DNA from: Lentisphaerae bacterium RIFOXYA12_64_32
Lineage (GTDB): Bacteria; Verrucomicrobiota; Lentisphaeria; Oligosphaerales; YB12-FULL-65-16
Reading direction: 5' to 3'
Length of the DNA stretch: 64,000 nucleotides
NCBI GenBank assembly: GCA_001803235.1
Contig: MHBL01000226.1
Location: 1-64,000 of the forward strand
The notes beneath the pieces were generated by a model. It was not told the origin of the DNA, ran no database searches, and saw nothing but the letters and a program-made list of their open reading frames with translations. Positions within the stretch are counted from its first letter, which is position 1; each line of letters starts with the position of its first letter. Of this stretch, positions 34,828 to 44,569 are shown piece after piece. Both the position numbers and the translations under genes were made by a program.

Positions 34828-35410
34828 GAAGCGGATTCCTTCTGCGCCGGCGCCGGTTCAGGGTTCAGGGTTCGGGGTTCAGGAATCCCCCGACACTCGA
34901 CACCCGACACATCGCCCGGGGGAACAGTGCTTCCTGGAACGCCCGCGTCCTCGCGGGCTGACCCGTCGCCAGGGCGTCTCGGTGCGTGTATCGAAAGCTA
35001 TTGTAGCCGTACTGCTGTGCGTCTGCAACCGGCGCCGCACGCTGGGGATGAAACTGGAGCGCGGTTGAAGAACGCACCTTCGCGCCGGCGTGGGGACACG
35101 CCGGGCGTACTGGTAGGCCAAGCGTGTCCCCACGCTGGCCGGCTTGGGCGCTGCCATGTGTGCTGGTGCGTTCGGCTCGACACAAAGCTGGGCGGGACAG
35201 AAGAACGCACCTTCGCGCCGGCGCGGGGACACGCCGGGCGTACTTGGGCGGGCGTACTGTGAGTGGCCTGTGCACGGCTCGGAGAGTACAGTAGGTGATC
35301 GTTGGCCTCACCGTCCCCCTGCCCTGCCCCGGATCGCCAGGGACCGAGCGCGTGCGAGCGCGGGCAGAGAAGGGCAACGGTGGGGCGAAAAGGCAGAAGG
35401 GAGCGGAACC
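34828..35410. repeat. repeat-rich intergenic region
   Basis: 583 bases with no gene. A direct repeat of about 44 bp with one mismatch (35069-35112 and 35210-35253, each beginning GAAGAACGCACCTTCGCGCC) flanks a partial inverted copy near 35125. The GGCGTGGGGACACGCCGG core recurs at about 53388. A CACTCGACACCCGACAC phrase is near 34895. Confidence 0.55.
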
Positions 35411-37954
35411 GTGAACATGCGAATCGTCTGTGGCATCGTGGCTGCCTGTGCGGTGTGCGTGTCATGCCTGCGCGAGCCCCTGCCGGAAACGAAGAAGCCT
35501 GAACCTGAACCAGCACCGGGCGCAATGCCGGCACCGCCCAAACCGCGCGCCGACCTTCGCGTGCTCGACAGCCTGGAGTATGCGAGCGCCGCGGCGGCGC
35601 GCCAGGCCTGGAACTCGCCCGACACCGCGGACGACGCCGGGGCACGCGCGGCCAAGGCGCAGACCGCCGCGGTTGAGCCGGTCCAGGTCGATGGACATCC
35701 GGTGCTGAAGATGCCCTGTGTCTTTGTGGGCAACACGCTGCCGCGCGCTGTCTGGGACCGCGAGATTCGCGTCGACTTGTCCCGTGTCTCGGACATCGTC
35801 TTCGATGTTTACATCGAGAATCTGAGCGCCATTGGGAGCTTCAGCCTGTACTTCAAGAGCGGCGACGGCTGGTACAACGGGCGGTTCTTCCCGGACCGCG
35901 AGCGGGCCTGGTGCCGCGTGCGCATCCGCAAAGCGGATTTCGGGGTTGAGGGGACGCCGGCCGGCTGGTCCCGGGTCGAGCGGGTGCGGCTGAGCCCATG
36001 GGCGAGCGCGCCGCGCAGCGACAGTCTCCTGTACTTGGCCAATTTCGGGGCCATCGAGCCGGCAGCCGGCGTCGCCGTCCTGCGGCGCGAGATCCGGGGC
36101 AAGGACGCCAGCGAGGAGAAGCAGAAGAGCATCGACACCTGGGTGCAGTCCGCCGCCGAAATGCTCGACGATGCGGGGATCGTCCCGATGGTGCTCGGAA
36201 CCAGCGATCTGCAGGCTGCCGGTCTGCGCGGGCTGAAGGTGGTCGTGGTTCCCTATGCCCCGGGGCTGGAGCCGGACGTGATCGCGCTGCTGGCCGAATT
36301 CGTGCGCGGCGGCGGGCACATCATCGCCTGTTACGACGTGCCCGCGGCGCTCGGCGACGTGCTGGGTGTGAAACTCGGGGCCTGCCGCAAGCCGAAGCCC
36401 GGCGAGTTCGCGTCCATGCGCTTCGCGTCAACGCCCCCTGCCCTGGCCCCGCAGACGGTGAACCAGAATTCGTGGATTGCCGTCGTGGCCACTCCGATCG
36501 CGGGCCGCAGCCAGGTCGCCGCGTGGTGGCACTCGGCCGACGGGACGCGCACCGACGTGCCGGCCATCATCCTGTCCGACGCCGGCGCGTACATCTCGCA
36601 TGTCCTGACCAAGGACGATCAGGACGCCAAGCGCGCGCTGCTCGCGGGGCTGATCGCGGCAGCCTACCCGGAGGTGCGCAAGACCATGTTCGAAACGCGA
36701 CTGATGAACGTCTGCACCGTGGTGCAGCAGGATGACTGGCCGGGCGCCGTGCATTACGTCGCAAGCCTGCCGGGGCACGGCAAAACGGGCAAGGATGCTT
36801 TGGCGCGGGCGCAGGGGGCCTACGCCATCGCGCAGGCGAAAGGCGCCTCGGGCGACTGGGATGGCGCGCTCGGGGCGTTGGTTGACGTTCGTGCCGCACT
36901 GGTCGAGTCGTTCTGCCTGTCGCAGCAATCAGTCCCGAACGAGTTCCGCGCCGTGTGGTGTCACCAACCGGAAGGAGTGGCCGGGATGAGTTGGGAAGAG
37001 TCGGCGGCACTGCTGGCACGGTGCGGCATCAACCAGATGATCGTGAACATGCTGTGGGCCGGGTCGGCCGGGTACCCGAGCGCGGTGCTGCCCTACCACA
37101 CGGGCTATGCCGAGAAGCGCGATTACCTGGCCGAGTGCATCGAGGCCTGCCACAAGCACGGGATCAAGGTCCACGTGTGGATGGTGAACTGGAACGCCGG
37201 CCCGCCCGGCAGTTACCTGCCGAAGGACGCCTTCGACCGGCTCCGGGCCGAAGGGCGGACGCAGGTCGACAAGACTGGGAAAGTCACCGACTGGCTCTGC
37301 CCGAGCAACGACCGCAACCAGAAGCAGGTGTTCGACGCCATGGTCGAAGCCGCGCGCAAGCCGGGCGTGGACGGAGTGCACTTCGACTACATCCGGTACC
37401 CGGGCGACGAGACGTGTTTCTGCCCGACGTGCCGGGTCAAGTTCGAGGCAGGGCTCGGCGCGAAGGTCGCACAGTGGCCGGCCGATGTGCTGAGCAAAGG
37501 AATGCACCGTGACGCGTGGGTGCAGTTCCGCTGCGACAACATCACGCGCGTCGTCAAAGCGGTTCACGACGAAGTGCGGCGTGTCGCGCCCGGGGTGCAG
37601 ATCTCGGCGGCGGTGTTCAGCGCCTACCCGCAGTGCCGCGTCAATGTCGGGCAGGACTGGAAGGTGTGGTGTGAACAGGGATACCTGGATTTCATCTGCC
37701 CGATGGACTACACGCCCACCGACATGCAGTTCGACGGCTGGGTCAAGAGTCAGCTCGACGCCATTCAGCGGCGCATTCCGCTGTACCCGGGGATCGGCGC
37801 GTTCCTGATGCCGGGCCCGGTCGGAACGATTCGCCAGATCGAGATCGCCCGCGGATACCAGACCGGCGGCTGGGTCATCTTCGCCTACGGCAGCACCAGC
37901 GCCAAGGACCTGTTCCCATGGCTGCCGAAAGGCGTTACCGCGCCGGCGAGATAG
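35411..37954 (+). CDS. GHL10-type glycosyl-hydrolase-like lipoprotein
   Basis: 847 residues. A short signal peptide with cysteines (CAVCVSC) suggests an exported, probably lipid-anchored protein, followed by a Pro/Lys-rich linker. The middle (about 60-400) has beta-sandwich and glutamine-amidotransferase-like segments; the C-terminal part (about 520-840) is the GHL10 (YngK-like) TIM barrel: GINQMIVNMLWAGSAGYPS, GIKVHVWMVNWN, GVDGVHFDYIRYPGDE and LDFICPMDYTPTD. GHL10 proteins are thought to cleave glycans, but substrates are poorly known. GTG at 35411 follows GGGAG by seven bases; ATG at 35417 is an alternative. Confidence 0.82.
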   Translation: MNMRIVCGIVAACAVCVSCLREPLPETKKPEPEPAPGAMPAPPKPRADLRVLDSLEYASAAAARQAWNSPDTADDAGARAAKAQTAAVEPVQVDGHPVLKMPCVFVGNTLPRAVWDREIRVDLSRVSDIVFDVYIENLSAIGSFSLYFKSGDGWYNGRFFPDRERAWCRVRIRKADFGVEGTPAGWSRVERVRLSPWASAPRSDSLLYLANFGAIEPAAGVAVLRREIRGKDASEEKQKSIDTWVQSAAEMLDDAGIVPMVLGTSDLQAAGLRGLKVVVVPYAPGLEPDVIALLAEFVRGGGHIIACYDVPAALGDVLGVKLGACRKPKPGEFASMRFASTPPALAPQTVNQNSWIAVVATPIAGRSQVAAWWHSADGTRTDVPAIILSDAGAYISHVLTKDDQDAKRALLAGLIAAAYPEVRKTMFETRLMNVCTVVQQDDWPGAVHYVASLPGHGKTGKDALARAQGAYAIAQAKGASGDWDGALGALVDVRAALVESFCLSQQSVPNEFRAVWCHQPEGVAGMSWEESAALLARCGINQMIVNMLWAGSAGYPSAVLPYHTGYAEKRDYLAECIEACHKHGIKVHVWMVNWNAGPPGSYLPKDAFDRLRAEGRTQVDKTGKVTDWLCPSNDRNQKQVFDAMVEAARKPGVDGVHFDYIRYPGDETCFCPTCRVKFEAGLGAKVAQWPADVLSKGMHRDAWVQFRCDNITRVVKAVHDEVRRVAPGVQISAAVFSAYPQCRVNVGQDWKVWCEQGYLDFICPMDYTPTDMQFDGWVKSQLDAIQRRIPLYPGIGAFLMPGPVGTIRQIEIARGYQTGGWVIFAYGSTSAKDLFPWLPKGVTAPAR

Positions 37955-37992
37955 AACCAGACTTGCATCGCCCAGATTGCCGACGTAGAACC

Positions 37993-38838
37993 ATGAGACT
38001 CCTCATCACAGGCTCAAACGGGCTGGTAGGGTCGGCACTGGTGCCGGCGCTGACAGCCGCCGGCCACAGCATCACGCGACTGGTTCACTCCAAACCGTGG
38101 CCGGATCTGGCAGGCCACGACGCGGTAGTAAACCTCGCCGGCGACAACATCGCCGTGGGCCGCTGGACGCCGGAGAAGAAGGCGCGCATCCGAGACAGTC
38201 GCGTGCAGTTGACCCAGCAGCTTGCCGAATCGCTCGCCAAACTCACGCCGCGGCCAAGAGCCCTGATCAGCGCGTCGGCCATCGGCTACTACGGCAACCG
38301 CGGCGATGAAGTGATGCGTGACGAGAGTCTGCCCGCGCTGGACTTTCTGGCCGGGGTCTGTTGCGACTGGGAAGCGGCAACGAAACCCGCGACCGAGGCG
38401 GGCATCCGCGTGGCTTGTTTGAGGTTCGGCGTCATCCTCAGCGGGACCGGCGGCGCGCTGGCAAGAATGTTGACGCCGTTCAAGCTCGGCGCGGGCGGCG
38501 TCATCGGCAACGGCCGGCAGTGGATGAGTTGGATCACTCTCGACGACGTGGTCGGCACGATCCAGCACGCGCTAACGACGGACTCGCTGCGCGGGCCAGT
38601 GAACACGGTCGCACCGAATCCAGTGACGAACCGCGAGTTTGCCAACACGCTTGGCTGCGTGCTGCGTCGGCCGACGCTCTTCCCCATGCCCGCCTTCGCG
38701 GCGCGACTGGCGTTCGGCGAAGTCGCGGATGCGCTGCTGCTGGCAAGCCAGCGTGTCGAGCCGGCGAAGTTGGCTGCGAGCGGGTATCGGTTTCAGTTTC
38801 CTGAACTGGACGGCGCGCTACGGCATCTCCTGCGATAG
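37993..38838 (+). CDS. TIGR01777-family SDR epimerase
   Basis: 281 residues, the usual length for YfcH/SDR39U1-like proteins. The NAD(P)-binding loop is ITGSNGLVGSAL at the N-terminus; VNLAGDNIAVGRWT, SASAIGYYGNRGDE with the catalytic tyrosine, and GGAL..MLTPFKLGAGG follow. The C-terminal domain is the family's short DUF1731. The biological substrate is unknown. It begins 38 bases after the GHL10 gene and may be co-transcribed with it. Confidence 0.88.
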   Translation: MRLLITGSNGLVGSALVPALTAAGHSITRLVHSKPWPDLAGHDAVVNLAGDNIAVGRWTPEKKARIRDSRVQLTQQLAESLAKLTPRPRALISASAIGYYGNRGDEVMRDESLPALDFLAGVCCDWEAATKPATEAGIRVACLRFGVILSGTGGALARMLTPFKLGAGGVIGNGRQWMSWITLDDVVGTIQHALTTDSLRGPVNTVAPNPVTNREFANTLGCVLRRPTLFPMPAFAARLAFGEVADALLLASQRVEPAKLAASGYRFQFPELDGALRHLLR

Positions 38839-38884
38839 CCGTCCCTCCTGGCCGGTGGCTGCTCCTGTCAGGCCATTTCGGCGG

Positions 38885-38921
38885 GGATAGGGGCGGGCAA
38901 CCGCGCGCGCCGCCCCTATCC
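38885..38921. terminator. bidirectional terminator-like hairpin
   Basis: A perfect 12-bp stem (GGATAGGGGCGG with its complement) and 13-base loop lies between two convergent genes, the SDR epimerase and the AraC regulator. No long T-run follows on either side. Confidence 0.55.
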
Positions 38922-39018
38922 ATCTGCAGCATTGCAGCGTTCATGCGCCGCATCTCCGCGACGCCAGAGTAGTACAATGCAACCGCGACCTTCCTGCCCC
39001 CTTCGCCCGTCGCGGCCG

Positions 39019-39888
39019 CTATTCCCGTTTCCCCCGGGCACGGTACTCGCGCGGGCTGGTCCCCATGATGCGACGGAACTGGCGCGAGAAATAGTTGCTG
39101 TCCGTGAAGCCGCAGGCCAGGGCCGCTTCGGAGACGCGCGCATCCCCGCGCTGCAGTTGCTCAGCCGCCTTGAGGATGCGGACCCGGATGACATGTTCGA
39201 TGGGCGAGCGGCTCAGGACGCGGTGGAACTGACGCATCAGTGAACTCTCGGACATGTGCGCCATTCGGGTCAACTGCGCCACGGTGATCGGTTCGCGGTA
39301 GTGCAGTTCGATGTAGCTGAGCACCTCGCCCAGGCGCAGGAACGGCCGTTCCATGTTCCGATCGGGGTGCGAATAGCAACGCGACACGAACCCCAGCAGG
39401 TGCATGAGGTGCGCGCAAGCCTGGAACCGGTACCCCGGCGCCTTGCGCGTCAACTCGTGCTGCAGGCGGCCGATCATGCCCGCGACCTCTGCCAGTTCCT
39501 CCGCCTGCAGGCGCAGTCGGCTGCGCAGCCGGTCATAGGTGCGCAACCGCGGCTCGATGCGAAACAGCGCATGGTAGCCCGGCAGATCGCGCAGCAGCCG
39601 CATGGGCAGCGCCAGGCGGTCGGGATCGAAGAGAATGTTCACCAGGGTCATGTGCTCGGTGTCCGCATACCCGTGCGCCATGTCGCCGCGGAGCAGGAAC
39701 ACGTCACCGGCCTCCAGAGTGTATTCCTCGCGGTCCGTGATGTGCCGGCCACACCCTGCCAGAATAACCACCAGTTCATAGAAATCATGCCGGTGAATGC
39801 CGGTGGCGCCGTGGTTGTCAATCCGCCGGCATTCCAACGGAAACTCGCCGTCCGGGAACACGGACGTTCTGATGAGCTTTCTGGGCAT
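39019..39888 (-). CDS. AraC-family transcriptional regulator
   Basis: 289 residues. The N-terminal cupin ligand domain contains HRHDFYELVVILAG and LEAGDVFLLRGDMAHG; the C-terminal domain (about 185-289) has two helix-turn-helices, with ITVAQLTRMAHMSESSLMRQF and the final FTDSNYFSRQFRRIMGTSP. It is divergent from the oxidoreductase operon at 40015, with 126 bases between, so it most probably controls that operon in response to a sugar. No clear ribosome site precedes ATG 39888. Confidence 0.9.
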   Translation of the reverse strand: MPRKLIRTSVFPDGEFPLECRRIDNHGATGIHRHDFYELVVILAGCGRHITDREEYTLEAGDVFLLRGDMAHGYADTEHMTLVNILFDPDRLALPMRLLRDLPGYHALFRIEPRLRTYDRLRSRLRLQAEELAEVAGMIGRLQHELTRKAPGYRFQACAHLMHLLGFVSRCYSHPDRNMERPFLRLGEVLSYIELHYREPITVAQLTRMAHMSESSLMRQFHRVLSRSPIEHVIRVRILKAAEQLQRGDARVSEAALACGFTDSNYFSRQFRRIMGTSPREYRARGKRE

Positions 39889-40014
39889 TGACAGGATTGT
39901 GCTTATTTTTGACGGTTTTGACAAGGCTAACCACGTGGACTGGGTTAGAGTAGTGTGTAGTTTCATGAAAGCAACCCTGTAGCGAAGCAGCCACAGCAGC
40001 ACGCGGAGGACATC

Positions 40015-41151
40015 GTGACAGCAAAGGAATCGGAATCACCCAAGGGACTGCGCGTCGGCGTCGTCGGCATGAGCGGGATCGGCAACACGCATGCAGCCGC
40101 CCACAAGGCGGATTCCCTGGCGCAGTTGGTCGCCGTCTGCGACGTGGTCAAGGACAAGGCTGACGCGGCGGCCAAGACCCACGGCGTCAAGGCGTACTAC
40201 AGCCTCAAGGAGATGCTGGCGCACGAAGAACTGGACGTGGTGGATGTCACCACGGGCGGTTACGAGAACGGCAGTTGGCACTTCGAGCCGGCCATGGAGG
40301 CCCTGGCCGCCGGCAAGCATGTACTCTGCGAGAAGCCGTTGTCCAACGACATCGGCGAAGCGCGGGAAATGGTGCGCTATGCCCAGGAGCGCAAGCTCTA
40401 CCTCGGCTGCAACCTGAACCACTACTTCACGCCGACGGCCGAACGGGCGAAGAAGTACATGGACGAGGGCCAGGTGGGCGAACTCGTCTACTGCCTGTTC
40501 AAGGTCGGGTTCAACGGCGGCGAGGAGACCTACCGCCACAACAAGAGCCCGCGCTTCAACCAGCCGTATGCGCACATGAAGGCTTTCCTCACTCACCCGT
40601 TCAGCGTGATGCGCCACTTCTGCGGGGACATCACCCACGTGCAGTCCTTTTCCACCAAACCCGGCTTCCGCAAGAACAAAGGCGACCTGCTGGTGTCGGT
40701 GAACAGCGTCCACGTGCAGTTCGCCGACGGCACGGTCGGCTACCTGCTCAGCCACCGGGGCGACGCGATGTGGGGCCTCGGCGGCTGGTGGAGCTGCGAG
40801 GTGGCGGGCAGCAAGGGCACGTTCTGTATCGAGAATTGCATTGAGAAGTTGACCTACTGGCCGGCGGTCAAGCCGGGCCAGTCTTTCGGGCTGGGCCAGG
40901 GCCCGACCCCCGAAGTGCTGGACACCGGCATCAAGGATTTCGGCGCCACCTTCCCGCGGCGCATCCACGCCTTCCTCGACGACGTCACCCGCGGCGTTCC
41001 CCTCGAACACCTGCGGTCCTCGGGCCGCGACGCCCTCGCCACCCTCGAGTACATATGGGCGGTCATCGATTCCTATGAAAACGGGGGGGAGATGGTGCGA
41101 CCCAACCCGCTGCCCACGCTCCACGGTGACCCGCGAGTCGAGCGCATCTGA
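40015..41151 (+). CDS. Gfo/Idh/MocA-family oxidoreductase (1)
   Basis: 378 residues. The N-terminal Rossmann domain has VGVVGMSGIGNTHAAAH, the dinucleotide-binding loop, and the family motif HVLCEKPLSN with the catalytic lysine. The C-terminal domain supplies the substrate pocket. Members oxidise or reduce cyclitols, glycosides or amino sugars with NAD(P). GGAGG lies before the GTG at 40015. It leads a run of four genes (isomerase, second oxidoreductase, sulfatase-like protein) behind an AraC regulator. Confidence 0.88.
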   Translation: MTAKESESPKGLRVGVVGMSGIGNTHAAAHKADSLAQLVAVCDVVKDKADAAAKTHGVKAYYSLKEMLAHEELDVVDVTTGGYENGSWHFEPAMEALAAGKHVLCEKPLSNDIGEAREMVRYAQERKLYLGCNLNHYFTPTAERAKKYMDEGQVGELVYCLFKVGFNGGEETYRHNKSPRFNQPYAHMKAFLTHPFSVMRHFCGDITHVQSFSTKPGFRKNKGDLLVSVNSVHVQFADGTVGYLLSHRGDAMWGLGGWWSCEVAGSKGTFCIENCIEKLTYWPAVKPGQSFGLGQGPTPEVLDTGIKDFGATFPRRIHAFLDDVTRGVPLEHLRSSGRDALATLEYIWAVIDSYENGGEMVRPNPLPTLHGDPRVERI

Positions 41152-41207
41152 ACTGGCGCGGTGCCGTCCCGGCATCGCCTCACGTCATCATTGAAAGGTC
41201 AGACATC

Positions 41208-42008
41208 ATGATCAAGTTGGGAGTCAATTCCGTTCTGTTTGCCGGGCTGGATTTTGCGGCGGCCGCAAAGACGATCAAGGCCTGCGGCTATGACGGCATT
41301 GAAGTGTCCGCCATCAGCGGCATGTGCGAGCACCTGGTGCTCGACCGCTGGCAGGAACAGGGCGAGGAGGTCCGGCGCATTGCGGCGGACAACGGCCTGG
41401 CGCTGCTGTCCATGGAAGTCGCGTCCCTGGACAGCGCGCGCCTGGAGAAGGCGTTTGCCGCGGGCAAGGCGCTGGGCATTCCGATCATCAATGTCGGCCC
41501 CGGCGGCAAGTCCGACATTGAGGAGGACCTGGTGCGCCAGATCGGCGTGATCGCGGCAGCGGCCGAACGTGCGGCGGCTTACGGGGTAACGCTCTGCTGC
41601 AAGGCGCATGTCGGCGGCAGCATCTATAGCACGCCCACGACCCTGCGGGCCATGGCCAAGATCGCGTGCCCCGCGTTTGGCGTCGACATGGACCCGAGCC
41701 ACATCTACCGCGCCGGGGAACTGCCCGAGAAGGCGCTGCCGGCGGTCATCGGCCGCGTCAAGCACATCCACATCCGCGACTGCAAGGGCAAGGGCCCCAG
41801 CCCGGGCGATGCACGCGACCAGGCCTGCGGCCGCGGCGAGATCAACCTGGCCGGATACTGCAAGGCGATGGTGGACGGCAAGTACGATGGCCCGGTGTGC
41901 CTGGAGGTCATCGGCGCCGGCAAGTATGACCTCGCGGAGCGTGCGATCATTGCGGCGGAGAGCTACGGCTACCTGAACGCCTGCCTCAAAGCCCTGGGAG
42001 CGAGGTAA
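41208..42008 (+). CDS. sugar phosphate isomerase/epimerase (xylose-isomerase-like TIM barrel)
   Basis: 266 residues, AP-endonuclease-2/IolE-like TIM barrel. Metal-ligand candidates are seen in GIEVSAISG, FGVDMDPSHIYRAGE, HIHIRDCKGKG and the final PVCLEVIGAG. Family members isomerise or epimerise keto-sugars, or dehydrate inosose. GAAAGG lies about nine bases before ATG. It sits between two Gfo/Idh/MocA oxidoreductases, a frequent arrangement where a sugar is oxidised at C3 before cleavage or epimerisation. Confidence 0.87.
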   Translation: MIKLGVNSVLFAGLDFAAAAKTIKACGYDGIEVSAISGMCEHLVLDRWQEQGEEVRRIAADNGLALLSMEVASLDSARLEKAFAAGKALGIPIINVGPGGKSDIEEDLVRQIGVIAAAAERAAAYGVTLCCKAHVGGSIYSTPTTLRAMAKIACPAFGVDMDPSHIYRAGELPEKALPAVIGRVKHIHIRDCKGKGPSPGDARDQACGRGEINLAGYCKAMVDGKYDGPVCLEVIGAGKYDLAERAIIAAESYGYLNACLKALGAR

Positions 42009-42015
42009 CCACCCC

Positions 42016-43062
42016 ATGACAACGATTCGTGTTGGCATTCTGGGCTTTGCGCATGGGCACGTTGGCATGTACTGCGAACGCTGGCGACAGCAGGAGGCGC
42101 AACTCGGGCTGCGGCTCCTCGCTGGCTGGGACCATGATGCGGCGCGCCTGAAGGGCGCGTGCGAACGCCATCACCTGGAAGCCGCCGCCTCGCCCGCCGG
42201 CCTGCTCGCTCGTCCGGACATCGACGCGGTAGTTATCGCCTCTGAGACGTCCATGCACGCCGATCTGGTCGAGCAGGCCGCGGCGGCCGGCAAAGCGATC
42301 GTGTTGCAGAAACCACTTGCCCTGACCCTGGCGGAAGCCGACCGCATCGTCACGGCCGTGACCAACGCCAAGGTCCCCTTCACGCTCGCGTGGCAGATGC
42401 GCGTGGACCCGCACAACCTGGAGGTCAAACGCCTGCTCGCCAGCGGGCGATTCGGCAAGGTCCTCATGGCACGCCGGCGCCACTGCCTGTCCACGCATCT
42501 GTGGAAGGACTTCGACAAGAGCTGGCATGTGCAGCCGCACTTGAATCGGGACATCTTTGCGGACGACGCAGCGCATCCGGCCGACTTCCTCTACTGGCTG
42601 CTCGGCCTGCCGGAAAGCGTCAGTGCGGAGATCACCACGCTGCTGAACCCGCGCATTCCGAACGACAACGGCATCGCGGTGTTCCGCTATCCGGGCGGCA
42701 CGCTGGCGGAGATATCGGGCACCTTCGTGGCCGTAGCGGGCGAGAACAACACCGAGATCGTCTGCGAGAACGGCGTCATTGTCGGCAACTACGGCGACGG
42801 CGTCAGTGGCGGAATCCCGCGCCCGCCCGGCGGCATTCAACTCAAGTGGTATCTCAAGACCGACGGCAAGTGGACAGTGAGTGAGTTGCCGGACATCGTC
42901 AACCACGGCGAGCGCATTGCCGGCCTGTCCGGTCCGATCGCGGAATTCCTGCACGGAAACCGCCCCCCGATCGCCACTGCCGAGGAAGGCCGCGATGTAC
43001 TCAAGATGATCCTCGCGAGCCTGGATGCCGCGACGCAGGGGCGACGCGTCAGCATTGCCTGA
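42016..43062 (+). CDS. Gfo/Idh/MocA-family oxidoreductase (2)
   Basis: 348 residues. The N-terminus VGILGFAHGHVGMYCERW lacks the usual glycine-rich GxGxxG and has histidines instead, as in a subset of the family. AIVLQKPLALTLAEADRIV is in the place of the EKP motif, with Q for E. The C-terminal domain is normal. It begins seven bases after the isomerase stop. Cofactor binding may be weakened, or it may be a family variant. Confidence 0.84.
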   Translation: MTTIRVGILGFAHGHVGMYCERWRQQEAQLGLRLLAGWDHDAARLKGACERHHLEAAASPAGLLARPDIDAVVIASETSMHADLVEQAAAAGKAIVLQKPLALTLAEADRIVTAVTNAKVPFTLAWQMRVDPHNLEVKRLLASGRFGKVLMARRRHCLSTHLWKDFDKSWHVQPHLNRDIFADDAAHPADFLYWLLGLPESVSAEITTLLNPRIPNDNGIAVFRYPGGTLAEISGTFVAVAGENNTEIVCENGVIVGNYGDGVSGGIPRPPGGIQLKWYLKTDGKWTVSELPDIVNHGERIAGLSGPIAEFLHGNRPPIATAEEGRDVLKMILASLDAATQGRRVSIA

Positions 43063-43159
43063 TCCAGACGCGCAACCGGGACCATTAACCATAGTCAATT
43101 GTAGTGCAACGACATACATATCATTCACGAGACGTCACGTTAAGCAAGGAGTACACAGC

Positions 43160-44569
43160 ATGGCACGCAAGACAAACCTCATCTTGATCGGCATCGACAG
43201 CCTGCGCGCGGACCACATGAGCCTGTACGGCTACCCGCGGCTCACCACCCCGCACATCGACAAGTACGCCGCCCGCGGCTGCGTCTTCGAGAACAACTTC
43301 AGCCCGCACATCCCCACCACACCCGGCTACGGCTCGATGTTCACCGGCATGGACTGCTTCGGCATGGATGTCGTCGCGCTGCGGCACCAGGGCGGCCTGG
43401 ACCCGAAACTGACCACGCTGGCGGAGATTCTGGGCGGCGGCGGCTACAGCACCTCCTGCGTCGGGTTCAGCGGCAACCCGGCATCGCGCGGGTTCCAGAA
43501 ATACATTGACTTCGAGGGTTGGGGTTCCCGGGAGCAGGGGCGCAGCCCCAAGGCCGAGAACCTGAACAACGTCACCATTCCGGAACTCAAGCGTCTGGCC
43601 GGCGAGAAGAAACCGTTCTTCCTGTTCATGCGCCACATGGACCCGCATTCGCCGTACCTGCCCCCGCTCCCGTACGAACGGATCTTCTACGATGGCAACG
43701 AACTCGACAAGAAGAACCGCTCCATGGACCCGGTCTGGAAGTTCAAACCGTTCTGTGATTACTTCGCCAGTTGGTTGCCCACGGGCTGCACGGACAAGGA
43801 CTACGTCATCGCGCAGTACGACGGCGCCGTCGCGTACATGGACGCCTGCATTGCGAGCATCTTCACGTCCATCCAGGAACTCGGCATCGAGGAGGACACG
43901 CTGGTGGTGATCGACTCCGACCACGGCGAAACGCTGCACGATCACGACTGCTACTACGACCACCACGGGCTCTATGAGTGCACGCTGCACATCCCGCTGG
44001 CGTTCGTGATGCCCGGCCGGATTCCCGCCGGCAAGCGGTTCTCGGAAACCACGCAGATGAAGGACATCACGCCCACGATCCTGGACGTGCTCGGGGTCGA
44101 GAGCAAGATCAAGTTCGACGGCCGCAGCCTGGTGCCGTTGATGGACGGCGGCGCACGCACGCCGGAACCCGAGTTCTACATCACCGAGTGCACCTGGATG
44201 CGCAAGCACGGCTGGCGCACGCCGCAGTGGAAGCTGATCCACGCGCTGGAGCCCGATTTCCATTTCAAACCGGAAGTGGAACTCTACGATATCGTGAAAG
44301 ACCCGGGGGAGAACTGCAACCTGGCCAAGAAAGAACCGGCCGTGGTCGCCATGCTGGAAGCGCGCCTGCAGGCCTGGATCAAGAAACGCGAGAAGGAAAC
44401 CGGGCGCCCGAACCCGATGTACACGAACCTGAACTGGCACGGCAAGGGCTGTGGCCCGTTCAAGACGTCGCGTCAGGCCTACGAGGGTATGCACATCGGT
44501 TCGCCGAAGGCAGCAAAAGGGTTGCAGGCGCGCGAACTCCAGACCCAGCGTGGCGCCAAGAAGCTGTGA
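43160..44569 (+). CDS. sulfatase-like / alkaline-phosphatase-superfamily hydrolase without formylglycine motif
   Basis: 469 residues. The fold is that of sulfatases: LILIGIDSLRADHMSLYGYP at the start with metal ligand D13, and VVIDSDHGETLHDHD for the second metal site. The C-x-P-x-R (or S-x-P-x-R) loop that is converted to formylglycine is absent: it reads T53-T-P-G-Y57. A threonine at the nucleophile place is used by phosphodiesterases and phosphoglycerol transferases of the superfamily, so it may be a phospho- rather than sulfo-hydrolase. No signal peptide, so cytoplasmic. AAGGAG lies nine bases before ATG 43160. Confidence 0.82.
   Translation: MARKTNLILIGIDSLRADHMSLYGYPRLTTPHIDKYAARGCVFENNFSPHIPTTPGYGSMFTGMDCFGMDVVALRHQGGLDPKLTTLAEILGGGGYSTSCVGFSGNPASRGFQKYIDFEGWGSREQGRSPKAENLNNVTIPELKRLAGEKKPFFLFMRHMDPHSPYLPPLPYERIFYDGNELDKKNRSMDPVWKFKPFCDYFASWLPTGCTDKDYVIAQYDGAVAYMDACIASIFTSIQELGIEEDTLVVIDSDHGETLHDHDCYYDHHGLYECTLHIPLAFVMPGRIPAGKRFSETTQMKDITPTILDVLGVESKIKFDGRSLVPLMDGGARTPEPEFYITECTWMRKHGWRTPQWKLIHALEPDFHFKPEVELYDIVKDPGENCNLAKKEPAVVAMLEARLQAWIKKREKETGRPNPMYTNLNWHGKGCGPFKTSRQAYEGMHIGSPKAAKGLQARELQTQRGAKKL

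Noticed and set aside
33481-35262. A 593-codon frame on the + strand across the APH-fold gene and flanking repeats
   Set aside because: It is antisense to a gene with an intact Brenner motif and runs through palindromic repeats at both ends.
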